Part shown: positions 32,143 to 41,115 of the stretch, piece after piece
How positions within the stretch are numbered: position 1 is the stretch's first letter
Layout: each line of letters opens with the position of its first letter
Made by a program: the position numbers and the translations under genes
Notes under the pieces: model-generated
The model's database searches: none
What the model was told of the DNA's origin: nothing
What the model saw: the letters and a program-made list of their open reading frames with translations, nothing else
NCBI GenBank assembly: GCA_934045075.1
Contig: OW203723.1
Location: 26,315,615-26,379,614 of the forward strand
From: Yponomeuta sedellus
Lineage: Eukaryota > Arthropoda > Insecta > Lepidoptera > Yponomeutidae
Length of the DNA stretch: 64,000 nt
Reading direction: 5' to 3'

Positions 32143-33000
32143 TCAACAATATTTAATGGCCTGCCGCGCTATACTGTCCCAACGCATGCGCTCGGGACAG
32201 TCGGCGGCGTATGCAGGGTGCGAGGACTCTGCCCCTGACGCTTTCGCGCAGTGGCAGCAGCGCGGCCCCTCGGCCCGCGCCGCCGGGGGGCAGTCCCTGG
32301 TTTGGTGCTCGCCGCTGCACTGGCCACACCTGGCTTCGGCGCGACAAATTCGCGCCGTATGCCCGTAGCCCATGCAGCGGTAGCACTGCACCAGTGGGGA
32401 CTGGTCCACCGCCAGCACGAGTAGCCCAGCCTTATCCTCGCACCCTCCATACGCCGCCAGATTTCGGGGGTCACCTCTAAGATGACGTTGCAGAGTGCCC
32501 TGTTTCTGCCATTGGTGCGCCTAAGGACCCGGGCCTCATCTTTTTTGAGGGCGATGCCCGCCATCAAGTCCCTGTTCTGGGACCCGATGGCGGCCATCAC
32601 CTGCTCGTCGGGGATGTCTCTCGCGACCCCAGCGAGGCGAATCAGGGGGCGCCTGTCGGCGGGCTCTGTGACTGTAAAGAGGCCACCGGCCCCCTCCAGC
32701 TCCTTCTTAAAAGCCTCCCTGCCCTCGCTGGTGTCGCAAGAGAGCATCACTTTTTGGTTTCGCAGCCTCCTGACCGCGTTGACACCAATCCCGAGGGTGA
32801 TGACGTCGACCTTCGCCTTAATGTCTGCTATTGTAGCTTCGGCGGTCTTGTTGGGGTCGGTCGACTCCACCACCATCGGGTGGCGCGGTGAGGAGGCCGC
32901 TTCGGCATATGTTTTGGGGGAGACCCGATCTCGCTGGGAAGGCTGCGGGACTGCGGCCGTGGCGGGGAAGTTGTTCTGGCGGGTCGGGCCGGCGGGGGGA
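32143..33000 (-). pseudogene. TRAS-type ORF1, 5' truncated and frameshifted
   Basis: The upstream part reads SPKTYAEAASS, ATIADIKAKVDVITLGIGV and LIRLAGVARDIPDEQVMAAI as in LINE gag proteins. A frame change near 32420 leads to zinc knuckles CYRCMGYGHTARIC, CGQCSGEHQTRDC and a third Cys-rich knuckle. It ends near 32143, about 10 bp before the ORF2 frame opens. The N terminus is missing because of truncation at 33004; an apparent longer frame continues only into A6. Confidence 0.75.
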
Positions 33001-33004
33001 GACG

Positions 33005-33850
33005 TTTTTTTTTTTTTTTTTTTGGTAACGCGGGGGAATGCATTTACGCACTTCACCACTCTGCTGTCAGGGGACAACAGAGCGGCTTCGTGTGGGACTC
33101 CCAGCCCGAGGGCTGGACTACCCACTAAACCCCCGCGGTGATCCTCCTCTCCTCTACCGGGTCGCGGGGTAGGCCAAAGGTTAAGTCACCGCGACCCGGC
33201 AAGAGGTCGCCCCTCCACGTGAGGGGCTCGACTAGTGGGGGAGCCAAAGTGGCTCCCCAGCGGCGCCCCCTGCCCCATCGCTACGACGGGGCAAGGAAAC
33301 GCCGCGTCTCCTCGGGGGGGGCCATAAAGGCCCCCATACGCTCCAATGCGCCGCCCCCCCACATCATCATTGCTAAAACAATGGGACTAGAGGGGGCGGC
33401 GCATCGCTGCGAGGCCCGTCGCGTCGCTCACCAGCGCTTCTCTGAGAACAGAGAAGGTGGAGAGCGAGCGCGCGGGCCCTCTCTGTGCCGGAAGGCACCC
33501 CCGGATCACGCAGGGGCGCCTTCCGGCCCGCCGTGTTAGAGGCGGAGAGTCCCCTGACCCCCCGCCCACGGCACTGATCCGACTGGTACGAGGCGCCCGG
33601 AGGCGCCCCCCCCAGCCGGACCTCCTCCTCTTGGTCGCTTGGGTCCCACTCCACGGTGTGAAGCAGGGCCCAAGCGACTAAACGGTCGCGGTGCTGCCCA
33701 CACAGCACCGCCACCCACTGACCGCTCAACTCGCAAGCGAGGAGCGGTCCCTCCGCGGTTGCTCTTTGTTTCACCGTGGTCCCGCAACCACGGCTACTAA
33801 AGCCCCCTCGCCACGACAAGGCGGCAACCGTCGAGGGGGGGGGGGAGACG
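33005..33850 (-). mobile_element. Family A unit A6 (short form), non-standard target
   Basis: Poly(T) 33005-33023. Both flanks read GGGGGGAGACG (32994-33004 and 33840-33850), a target-site duplication at GACG|TTAGG, so this unit entered the boundary between element D and the telomere repeats. Body as A2. Confidence 0.8.
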
Positions 33851-33872
33851 TTAGGTTAGGTTAGGTTAGGTT
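33851..33872 (+). repeat. Telomeric TTAGG x4
   Basis: Four units between A6 (minus strand, 5' end) and S1 (plus strand, 5' end). The elements are head to head here. Confidence 0.95.
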
Positions 33873-34216
33873 TGGGGTGCGATGCCAGATAACCTTCACG
33901 TGTACCCCTCCGCTTTCCGTTCCATCTGATTCCATGAACCAGATGGAGGGGCAAGTGGTGGGGTCGGTGCACCCTGAGCGTTAGTCAGTGACTTCTTCTT
34001 GTCGGATCTTACTGGCTAACGGCGAATAATCTGGCGGGAGGGGTCGCGTGGGCCCTGTTTCACTTTGTGGAGCGGGACCCAGGCGACCAACCGAATGAAG
34101 GACCGACTGGGGGGGGCGCCGCTGCGCGGAAGCGCGCGTGCCTCGTACCAGTCGGACCAGAGTGGCCGCCGGGACGCGGAGGGTCGGGGGACCCTCCGCG
34201 TCCATCACGGCGGGCC

Positions 34217-34251
34217 GGAAGGCGCCCTTGCGTGTTCCGAGGGTGCCTTCT
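34217..34251 (+). other. GCGTGWTCCG-loop hairpin in S1
   Basis: GGAAGGCGCCC pairs with GGGTGCCTTCT (about ten pairs, one G-U) around loop TTGCGTGTTCCGA, the plus-strand counterpart of the family A hairpin. Confidence 0.7.
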
Positions 34252-34656
34252 GGCACGGAGGGGGCCCGCGCGGTCGCTCACCGCCTTCTCTGCTTTCAGA
34301 GAAGTGCTGGTGGGCGACGTGACGGGCCTCGCGTTTGGGGCGTGTGGGGGCCAACAGGACATTGGCCCCCATGCGCCCCAACGGGGAGGTGCGCCGCCCT
34401 CCTCTAACCCCATTGGACCACACAACAATGGGATGGAGGGGGCGGCGCGTTGGGGCGTGTGGTGGCCAAGGGGTTCGCACTTGGCCGCTATGCGCTCCAA
34501 CGAAGAGATGCGGCGTTCCCTCGCCCCGTCGTTCGGTCCGATGCGATGGGGCAGGGGCGCCGCCGAAGGAGTGCCCGAAAGGGCGCCCGCAGACGGGGTC
34601 GCGGAAGTGTGCGTAAGCGTCCCCGTGGCCCCGTCCTTTGCGGTGCGGAGGAACAC

Positions 34657-34763
34657 CCCAGGAGTTTTAGTCGGTATACCGCCCTTTTCAGGGCGGGGAG
34701 TCCGACATAACCACTGTGCTCCCCCGAGCCGGTGGTACCCGTAATTGGGGTTTCTCCTGGGTG
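34657..34763 (+). other. Four-helix 3'-terminal RNA fold, family S
   Basis: P1 CCCAGGAG/CTCCTGGG, TTTTAG, P2 GTCGG/CCGAC with inner CCGCCC/GGGCGG, ATA, P3 ACCACTG/CGGTGGT with inner GCTC/GAGC and CCCC loop, P4 ACCC/GGGT, P1', TG and poly(A). Confidence 0.8.
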
Positions 34764-34780
34764 AAAAAAAAAAAAAAAAA

Positions 34781-34802
34781 GGTTAGGTTAGGTTAGGTTA
34801 GG
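34781..34802 (+). repeat. Telomeric TTAGG x4
   Basis: About four units between S1 and G. Confidence 0.95.
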
Positions 34803-34803
34803 T

Positions 34804-36888
34804 TTCCCGTGGGGACGCCCATATCGCGCGGCGCGAGGCAAGCTGCGGAACCAAGGACCTCCGCTCACGGAGTCCCTACAACCGCGGCTGCTGGAGAGCG
34901 TTGTCGTTGGCCTGTTTCCGGATGCCGTGGAGCATACCCCTCCAGCTATGGCGGGGCTGAGCGTGAGCGATGGAGATCCAGTGGTGACGGAGATTCCGCC
35001 CGTCACGGAGGCTGAAGTGGCGGTAGCCTTGCTCAAACTGCGAGGAAAGAAAACGGCTCCCGGTCCTGATGGGATCCCCGGACGTGTCCTTCTGACGGCC
35101 ATCGAGATGTTGAATGAGCAGTGCAGAGGACTTCTCGATGGCTGTTTGACGTCGGGACGATTTCCAAGCGTATGGAAAACCGGGAGACTGGTTCTCCTGC
35201 AGAAGGAAAACAGACGGGCGGATTCTCCGTCTGCATATCGTCCTATCGTCCTCCTGGACGAGGCAGGCAAAATGTTCGAGCGTGTCCTGGCTGCCCGCGT
35301 TGGTCGACACCTACGGGAGGTCGGACCGGACTTGGCCGAATGCCAATATGGGTTCCGCTGGGGGCGCTCGACCATTGATGCCATCCAGCACGTCAGGGCC
35401 TTGTCGGACGAGGCGACCAGTTCGGGCGGTGTGATGTTGGCTGTGTCCCTGGACATAGCCAACGCCTTTAACTCTCTGCCCTTCGGATGCATACGGGAGG
35501 CGCTCCGATTCCACGCAGTGCCCGATTACCTGCGGCGCGTGATCGGAGACTATCTGAGGGGCAGGGAGGTGGTGTACCAGGGGCGAGACGGTAGCATCCA
35601 CCGCCGAGTGATGAGATGCGGTGTTCCACAGGGATCGGTCTTAGGACCACTCTTGTGGAACATCGGATATGACTGGGTGCTGCGAGGCACACTGTTGCGC
35701 GGATTGCATCTGGTATGCTACGCCGATGACACCCTCGTAACTGCGCGTGGGAGGAACTTTGAGGACGCAGCCAGATTGGCCTCGGTGGGAGCCACTCATG
35801 TGGTCGGTCGGATTGAGCTGCTTGGTCTCAGGGTGGCCTTGAACAAGACTGAAGCAATTTGCTTCACCGGTCGTCGTAGGGCGCCCCCTTCGGGATCCGG
35901 TGTGAGGGTGGGCGATGTCCACGTCGGGATCAAGTCTACGATGAAATATCTGGGCTTGGTCCTTGACAGCCGGTGGAATTTCAGGGAGCATTTTAGGCGT
36001 CTGGCGCCAAAATTAATTGGCACAGCGTCTGCTCTAGGTAGGCTTCTGCCAAACACCGGTGGACCTGACACCACCTGTCGGCGCCTTTACACCGGCGTCG
36101 TTAGGTCAATGGCGCTCTACGGTGCACCCGTCTGGGCGGACGCTCTGACCGCCCACAATATCACCCAGCTGCACCGTCCACAGCGGGTGATGGCGATCAG
36201 AGCGATACGCGGATACCGGACGGTGTCGCACGAGGCGGCGTGCGTGTTGGCGGGCTCGGTACCCTGGGACCTTGACGCTCAATTACTGGCGGCCGTTTAT
36301 TGCCGACGTACGGAGGCGCGTCGACAGGGTGTCTTCCCGACACCAGAGGAGGAAGAGCGATGGAGGAGGGAGGCACGTCGCCATCTCCTGCGCCAATGGC
36401 GAAGGCGGCTCCAGGAGCCTAGAGCGGGCTTGCGAACCGTGGAGGCGGTTCGCCCTCTTCTGAAGAAGTGGGTGGACCGTCGACACGGATCGCTTACCTT
36501 CCGGCTGGTGCAGATTCTCTCAGGACACGGCTGTTTTGGGAGGTATCTGTGCCATATAGCCGGAAGAGAGACGACTGCGGCGTGTCATCATTGCAATAGC
36601 GATGAAGACACGTCGCAGCATACTCTGGAGGTCTGCCCGGCATGGGCGCGGGAGAGGGCAATGCTCCAACAGACGGTGGGCCACGACATTTCTCTGCCGG
36701 CCCTTATAGGAGAAATGCTGAGGGGAGACACCCCTTGGCAGGCGGTAGTTTCCTTCTGCGAGACTGTTATCTCGCAGAAGGAGGCGGCGGAGCGGCTGAG
36801 AGAAGATGACCCTTCGTCTCAGCCAATCCGTCGCAGGAGGACGGGACGGAGAAGGAGGGCGTACGCCCACCTTCTTCCGCCCCCGTGA
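34804..36888 (+). CDS. SART-type ORF2 fragment: RT and C-terminal zinc motif
   Basis: The frame is open from the first codon after the telomere repeat (FPWGRPYRAARGKLR, matching DPWGRPYKVVRRKLR of H) to the stop, about 695 codons, so there is no genuine start. RT blocks: KTAPGPDGIPGR, RPIVLLDEAGK, FRWGRSTIDAI, VSLDIANAFNSLP, GVPQGSVLGPLLWNIGYDW and the catalytic YADD in LVCYADDTLV. The C-terminal motif CHHCNSDEDTSQHTLEVC is a CCHC-type finger kept in this lineage. The endonuclease is missing through 5' truncation. No RNase H. No internal stops, suggesting a young insertion. Confidence 0.85.
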   Translation, partial: FPWGRPYRAARGKLRNQGPPLTESLQPRLLESVVVGLFPDAVEHTPPAMAGLSVSDGDPVVTEIPPVTEAEVAVALLKLRGKKTAPGPDGIPGRVLLTAIEMLNEQCRGLLDGCLTSGRFPSVWKTGRLVLLQKENRRADSPSAYRPIVLLDEAGKMFERVLAARVGRHLREVGPDLAECQYGFRWGRSTIDAIQHVRALSDEATSSGGVMLAVSLDIANAFNSLPFGCIREALRFHAVPDYLRRVIGDYLRGREVVYQGRDGSIHRRVMRCGVPQGSVLGPLLWNIGYDWVLRGTLLRGLHLVCYADDTLVTARGRNFEDAARLASVGATHVVGRIELLGLRVALNKTEAICFTGRRRAPPSGSGVRVGDVHVGIKSTMKYLGLVLDSRWNFREHFRRLAPKLIGTASALGRLLPNTGGPDTTCRRLYTGVVRSMALYGAPVWADALTAHNITQLHRPQRVMAIRAIRGYRTVSHEAACVLAGSVPWDLDAQLLAAVYCRRTEARRQGVFPTPEEEERWRREARRHLLRQWRRRLQEPRAGLRTVEAVRPLLKKWVDRRHGSLTFRLVQILSGHGCFGRYLCHIAGRETTAACHHCNSDEDTSQHTLEVCPAWARERAMLQQTVGHDISLPALIGEMLRGDTPWQAVVSFCETVISQKEAAERLREDDPSSQPIRRRRTGRRRRAYAHLLPPP

Positions 36889-37073
36889 GGAATGGCAGAT
36901 TGGGGAATCTGGCCTCACAAAGTGGAGCGGTGTGCTAGTTGTGTTCCTAGCATTCCGCTCAGACCTGGCGGATAATGGGCGCAGGAGGGGTCCACCAGGA
37001 CTGACGCTGGCGGGGCTGCGGAAGAATGCGAGAGCGTTCCCGCTACCCCGCTGCAAGGCGTGAGAAGGAACAC

Positions 37074-37154
37074 CATGGGGTTTTAGCCGGTAAGAGTCCG
37101 GCATAACCCTGTCGCCAACCCCAGCGACAGGGTATCCATGAGGATTTCCCCATG
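37074..37154 (+). other. Four-helix 3'-terminal RNA fold, element G
   Basis: P1 CATGGGG/CCCCATG, TTTTAG, P2 GCCGG/CCGGC, ATA, P3 ACCCTGTCGC/GCGACAGGGT with CCCC in the loop, P4 ATCC/GGAT, then P1' and poly(A). Every helix differs in sequence from family S yet pairs. Confidence 0.8.
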
Positions 37155-37170
37155 AAAAAAAAAAAAAAAA

Positions 37171-37184
37171 GGTTAGGTTAGGTT
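37171..37184 (+). repeat. Telomeric GGTTAGGTTAGGTT
   Basis: Two units between G and S2. Confidence 0.95.
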
Positions 37185-38267
37185 TGGGGTGCGATGCCAG
37201 ATAACCTTCACGTGTACCCCTCCGCTTTCCGTTCCATCTGATTCTATGAACCAGGTGGAGGGGCAAGTGGTGGGGTCGGTGCACCCTGAGCGTTAGTCAG
37301 TAAGTTGTTAACGGAACTTACTGGCTAACGGCGAATAATCTGGCGGGAGGGGTCGCGTGGGCCCTGTTTCACTTTGTGGAGCGGGACCCAGGCGACCAAC
37401 CGATTGAAGGACCGACTGGGGGGGGCGCCGCTGCGCGAAAGCGCGCGCGCCTCGTACCAGTCGGACCAGAGTGGCCGTGGGCGGAGGGTCGGGGGACCCT
37501 CTGCCTCCATCACGGCGGGAGGGGTCGCGTGGGCCCTGTTTCACTTTGTGGAGCGGGACCCAGGCGACCAACCGAATGAAGGACCGACTGGGGGGGGGCG
37601 CCGCTGCGCGAAAGCGCGCGCGCCTCGTACCAGTCGGACCAGAGTGGCCGCCGGGACGCGGAGGGTCGGGGGACCCTCTGCCTCCATCACGGCGGGCCGG
37701 AAGGCGCCCTTGCGTGTTCCGAGGGTGCCTTCTGGCACGGAGGGGGCCCGCGCGGTCGCTCACCGCCTTCTCTGCTTTCAGAGAAGTGCTGGTGGGCGAC
37801 GTGACGGGCCTCGAGTGTGGGGCGTGTGGGGGCCAACAGTTGACATTGGCCCCCATGCGCCCCAACGAGGAGGTGCGCCGCCCTCCTCTAATCCCATTGG
37901 ACCACACAACAATGGGATGGAGGGGGCGGCGCGTTGGGGCGTGTGGTGGCCAAGGGGTTCGCACTTGGCCACTATGCGCTCCAACGAAGAGATGCGGCGT
38001 TCCCTCGCCCCGTCGTTCGGTCCGATGCGATGGGGCAGGGGCGCCGCCGAAGGAGTGCCCGAAAGGGCGCCCGCAGACGGGGTCGCGGAAGTGTGCGTAA
38101 GCGTCCCCGTGGCCCCGTCCTTTGCGGTGCGGAGGAACACCCCAGGAGTTTTAGTCGGTATACCGCCCTTTTCAGGGCGGGGAGTCCGACATAACCACTG
38201 TGCTCCCCCGAGCCGGTGGTACCCGTAATTGGGGTTTCTCCTGGGTGAAAAAAAAAAAAAAAAAAAA
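37185..38267 (+). mobile_element. Family S unit S2 with internal tandem duplication
   Basis: Same ends as S1; poly(A) 38248-38267. A segment of about 172 bp starting at 37342 is repeated at 37514, which lengthens this unit. S3 at 62319 has the same duplication and is almost identical along its length. Confidence 0.8.
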
Positions 38268-38275
38268 GGTTAGGT
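38268..38275 (+). repeat. Telomeric GGTTAGGT
   Basis: One unit between S2 and H. Confidence 0.85.
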
Positions 38276-38757
38276 TTCCGTGTGGAGTTTCTGGTCTCCC
38301 ATCGGACGCGTCCCCAGGTGGCGGATAGGGGAACGCCCTCCAGATATGGGGGGGTACCGGCTTCGGCCGGCGCGGACCAAAACCAGGTGGGGGGACATCC
38401 AGTGGCAATCTGCTGCTGGATGTCCGGCGGGGCCCAATTTGGGCTTCGCACTTGGCGGCGGGCCCGGTATGTGCGCTTGCGTAGCTACCGGGCAGGCTTC
38501 GGCCACCGTCGGCAAACCCGGAGTCCCACACTGAGTGGGACCGGGGGCTTTCGGGCTGCGAGGAGACAACCTCTATAAAAAACCTCAATCCTCGGCGCTG
38601 GGGCACGTGGCGTCGGGGTGCTCGCAAGAGCGGCTGGGGAGGTCATCAGCCACTAGCGGCCAAACCTGCAGGCTTAGTGCTGGCCCTGGGTTCTAGCCCC
38701 AAAAAGAGCACCCGCGTCGTGTTGGGAAAGCGGCGCGTGTAACCTCCCACGAAAAAC

Positions 38758-41112
38758 ATGAAGTCGACCGGAAAAAAGTTATTACCCCAGGAGGGTACCT
38801 GCTCAGCAGGAGAATCCCTCCCCGGCGCCACATCGGCGCCGGGCTGCCCCTCGTACTCTGGGGGGGGCAACCTCGACTCTTACTCCTTGAGGCCGGGCGC
38901 CTCAAGTGAGTCTCCTACTGCCACGGGTAGTTTTGCCGCTCCTTGCGCCACAAGTGGCGTTGGAAGCGACAAGGTCGTGGCAGACCGTGCGGACATACGT
39001 CCGCGAAGCCCCATCGTATCGGGGGCGGGGGGCGTTTACCGCTCTACCCGGTCCCGGTCGATGGCAGACCTGGCGCGCCTTACGGACGCCGATCTGCGCG
39101 CGGAGGGGAGCCGACCTGGCTCCTGTAAGGGCTCGACGTCGAGCGTGGAGGCGATGGACTCTACCAGCGTCTCCGCACTCGACGGGCGAGTGTGGAGAAA
39201 GAGAAAGCCCGAGAGCGCGGCTCTCGGCTCCGACTCGGGGTCAGGGGGGGAGGAGCACCCTCCCAAAGTCGCGGCCAAGGAGCCGCGACTATCCCAGGGA
39301 CGGCCCTTCACGGCGAGGAGCGCCTTCGTGAGGGGCCAGAGGGCCGAGAAGGAGCAGAGAGCCGAGCAAAGGCTCGAGGAGCTGGACGCGGAACTCCGGG
39401 AGGTCCGCGCCCGCAACTTCGGAGCTGATGGGGTCTCCGAGTCCGAGGCGTCTCAGCCTGTCCGCGCCGACAAGACCGCTTCTGACCTGATGCTTCAGGT
39501 CAGAAGCAGCGTGGACATGGTGGAATCGGTGTCCAAGGGTTCAAAGAACCTGAAGGGCACCTTCCAGAGGCGCCTCAACGACGCTGCGGCCTCAATCCGG
39601 GAGGCGGCGGAGGCTTTTTATAGCCGCACCGCCTCCGAGGAAACGAGGGTCCTGCAGGCGAGCAACGCCCGCCTCCAGAAGGAGGTAGAGGAGCTCCGTA
39701 AAGAGCTCACCGAGCTGCGGGCGGAGCTTGGGAGACCCCGGCAGGCAGTGGCCTCAGCCCCTGCCAATACCCCCGAAACGGGCGCGGGATCCCCCTCGAG
39801 GGAGGAGGCTCTTGGTCGCAGCCTGGTGTCGCAGATCGGGGCGATGCTTAATGCTCGCCTCGCCTCGATTGAGGACCGGCTCCTCCCGGAGCCTCGCTTG
39901 CGGCCGCCTCTCGCCGCAGACAGAAGGGCAGGCCGGACCTCGACCGAGGCTGTGACACCGGTGCCGGCCCCCCCTGTTAAACCGCCCGCAGCCTCGGATG
40001 GGAAACAGGGTAAAACCCAAAAGGCCGGGGCCCACCAGCGTGGGCCAACCGTAGCCCCTAGGCCTGCCGTAGGGGGCACGCCGATGCCGGCACCAGGGGC
40101 GGCCCCCAGGAAGCCGTGCCCACTGCCGCCGCCGCCACGATCCATGGAGGAGCCATGGAACGTGGTGGCCCGGCGCGGCCGGAGAAAGAAGAAGGGCGCT
40201 ACGGTGGCACTGCCGGCGGCGACTCCTGCGCCTAGAGCTGCGCCTCGAGCTGCGCCTGATGCGCCTAAGTTGCGCCCGCCTCGCTCGTCAGCCGTCGTGC
40301 TGACCTTGCAGCCGAGCGCTGGGGAGCGGGGGGTGACGTACGCCTCGGTGCTGGCCGAGGCCAAAGCGCGGGTGGATCTGGCGGCTTTGGGGATCGAGGG
40401 CCTCAGATTCCGCACTGGGGCTACTGGTGCCCGCATCTTGGAGGTGCCGGGCACCACCAGTGCGGACAAAGCGGACTCCCTAGCCGCAAAGCTGCGGGAG
40501 GCCCTCAGGGACGAAGACGTTCGGGTCTCCAGGCCGACGAAGTGCGCGGAGATGCGCATCGTTGGTCTGGACGACTCGACATCCAAGGCGGAGGCGGTCG
40601 CGGCGGTGGCAAAGGCCGGAGGCTGCACCCCGGACGCAATAAGGTCCGGAGAGATCAGTCGGGGCCCATCCGGGATGGGCTCCATGTGGCTGAGCTGCCC
40701 CGTCGCGGCCGCCAAGAAGGTGCTGGGCGGGGGTCGCCTCCTCGTGGGTTGGACCTCTGTGCAGGTGAAACTGCTCGAGGCCCGACCCATGAGGTGCTTC
40801 CGGTGCCTGGAGCACGGGCACGTGGGAGCCAAGTGCCCCGGCACAGACCGCAGCGGGTTGTGTTTTCGCTGCGGGAAGCCGGGGCACAAGGCGGCCCAAT
40901 GCACCGCCGCCGAGCCGCACTGCATTTTGTGCGCCGCGGCCGGCGGTTCGCCGGTGGACCACCCCTTGGGGAGCAAGGCGTGTCCAGCCTCGCTCCCCAA
41001 GAGGCGGGGTCGAAAAAGGGGGGGGCGGAAGCGCAGCGATGGCCTGAGGGTCCCCTCGCAGCCTTCTCGGCGGCCAGCGCCGCAACGGGAGGATTCCATG
41101 GACACTGCGTAG
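38758..41112 (+). CDS. SART-type ORF1 protein, three zinc knuckles
   Basis: 784 residues from the first ATG of the transcript-like unit. The N-terminal third is Ser/Arg/acid-rich. A coiled-coil segment follows around residues 190-325, including RLQKEVEELRKELTELRAEL, then a Pro/Ala-rich linker. The gag-like domain near residues 510-670 includes AAVAKAGGCTPDAIRSG. Knuckles CFRCLEHGHVGAKC (about residue 680), CFRCGKPGHKAAQC (702) and a third Cys-rich knuckle (722) close the protein. In SART1 the ORF1 protein forms the ribonucleoprotein and helps target telomeres. Ends TAG, followed at once by another TAG and the ORF2 ATG. Confidence 0.85.
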   Translation: MKSTGKKLLPQEGTCSAGESLPGATSAPGCPSYSGGGNLDSYSLRPGASSESPTATGSFAAPCATSGVGSDKVVADRADIRPRSPIVSGAGGVYRSTRSRSMADLARLTDADLRAEGSRPGSCKGSTSSVEAMDSTSVSALDGRVWRKRKPESAALGSDSGSGGEEHPPKVAAKEPRLSQGRPFTARSAFVRGQRAEKEQRAEQRLEELDAELREVRARNFGADGVSESEASQPVRADKTASDLMLQVRSSVDMVESVSKGSKNLKGTFQRRLNDAAASIREAAEAFYSRTASEETRVLQASNARLQKEVEELRKELTELRAELGRPRQAVASAPANTPETGAGSPSREEALGRSLVSQIGAMLNARLASIEDRLLPEPRLRPPLAADRRAGRTSTEAVTPVPAPPVKPPAASDGKQGKTQKAGAHQRGPTVAPRPAVGGTPMPAPGAAPRKPCPLPPPPRSMEEPWNVVARRGRRKKKGATVALPAATPAPRAAPRAAPDAPKLRPPRSSAVVLTLQPSAGERGVTYASVLAEAKARVDLAALGIEGLRFRTGATGARILEVPGTTSADKADSLAAKLREALRDEDVRVSRPTKCAEMRIVGLDDSTSKAEAVAAVAKAGGCTPDAIRSGEISRGPSGMGSMWLSCPVAAAKKVLGGGRLLVGWTSVQVKLLEARPMRCFRCLEHGHVGAKCPGTDRSGLCFRCGKPGHKAAQCTAAEPHCILCAAAGGSPVDHPLGSKACPASLPKRRGRKRGGRKRSDGLRVPSQPSRRPAPQREDSMDTA

Positions 41113-41115
41113 TAG

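Larger units (their letters stand above)
28204..33004 (-). mobile_element. Element D, TRAS-type with RNase H, 5' truncated in ORF1
   Basis: Poly(T) 28204-28218 marks the 3' end. Minus-strand order is partial ORF1 with three zinc knuckles, then ORF2 with endonuclease, RT, RNase H and a Cys-rich C terminus. The 3' UTR has a TGCCAC/GTGGCA hairpin near the tail and lacks the four-helix fold of the SART-type families. Three or more single-base shifts interrupt ORF1 and ORF2. The 5' end stops at 33004 in ORF1, followed by A6. Confidence 0.85.
33873..34780 (+). mobile_element. Family S unit S1, non-coding, SART orientation
   Basis: The unit starts GGGGTGCGATGCC, a 5' end shared by S2, S3 and S4, and ends with poly(A) 34764-34780 followed by GGTTAGG. 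The last roughly 200 bp match the 3' end of element H. The middle (34050-34330) matches the family A core. Frames differ among copies because of non-triplet indels, so it is not protein coding. The 5' end folds into paired stems (CCATCTG/CAGATGG and GTTAGTCAGT/ACTGGCTAAC). Confidence 0.8.
34803..37170 (+). mobile_element. Element G, 5'-truncated SART-type
   Basis: The element starts inside ORF2 directly after TTAGGTT and ends with poly(A) 37155-37170 followed by GGTTAGG. Its RT and C terminus are like those of H but clearly diverged, and its 3' UTR has its own version of the four-helix end, so it is a separate family. Confidence 0.85.

Noticed and set aside
32994..33125. Natural N terminus of D ORF1 at 33125
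   Set aside because: The extra residues come from the 3' UTR and poly(A) of A6 read through the junction; D is truncated at 33004.
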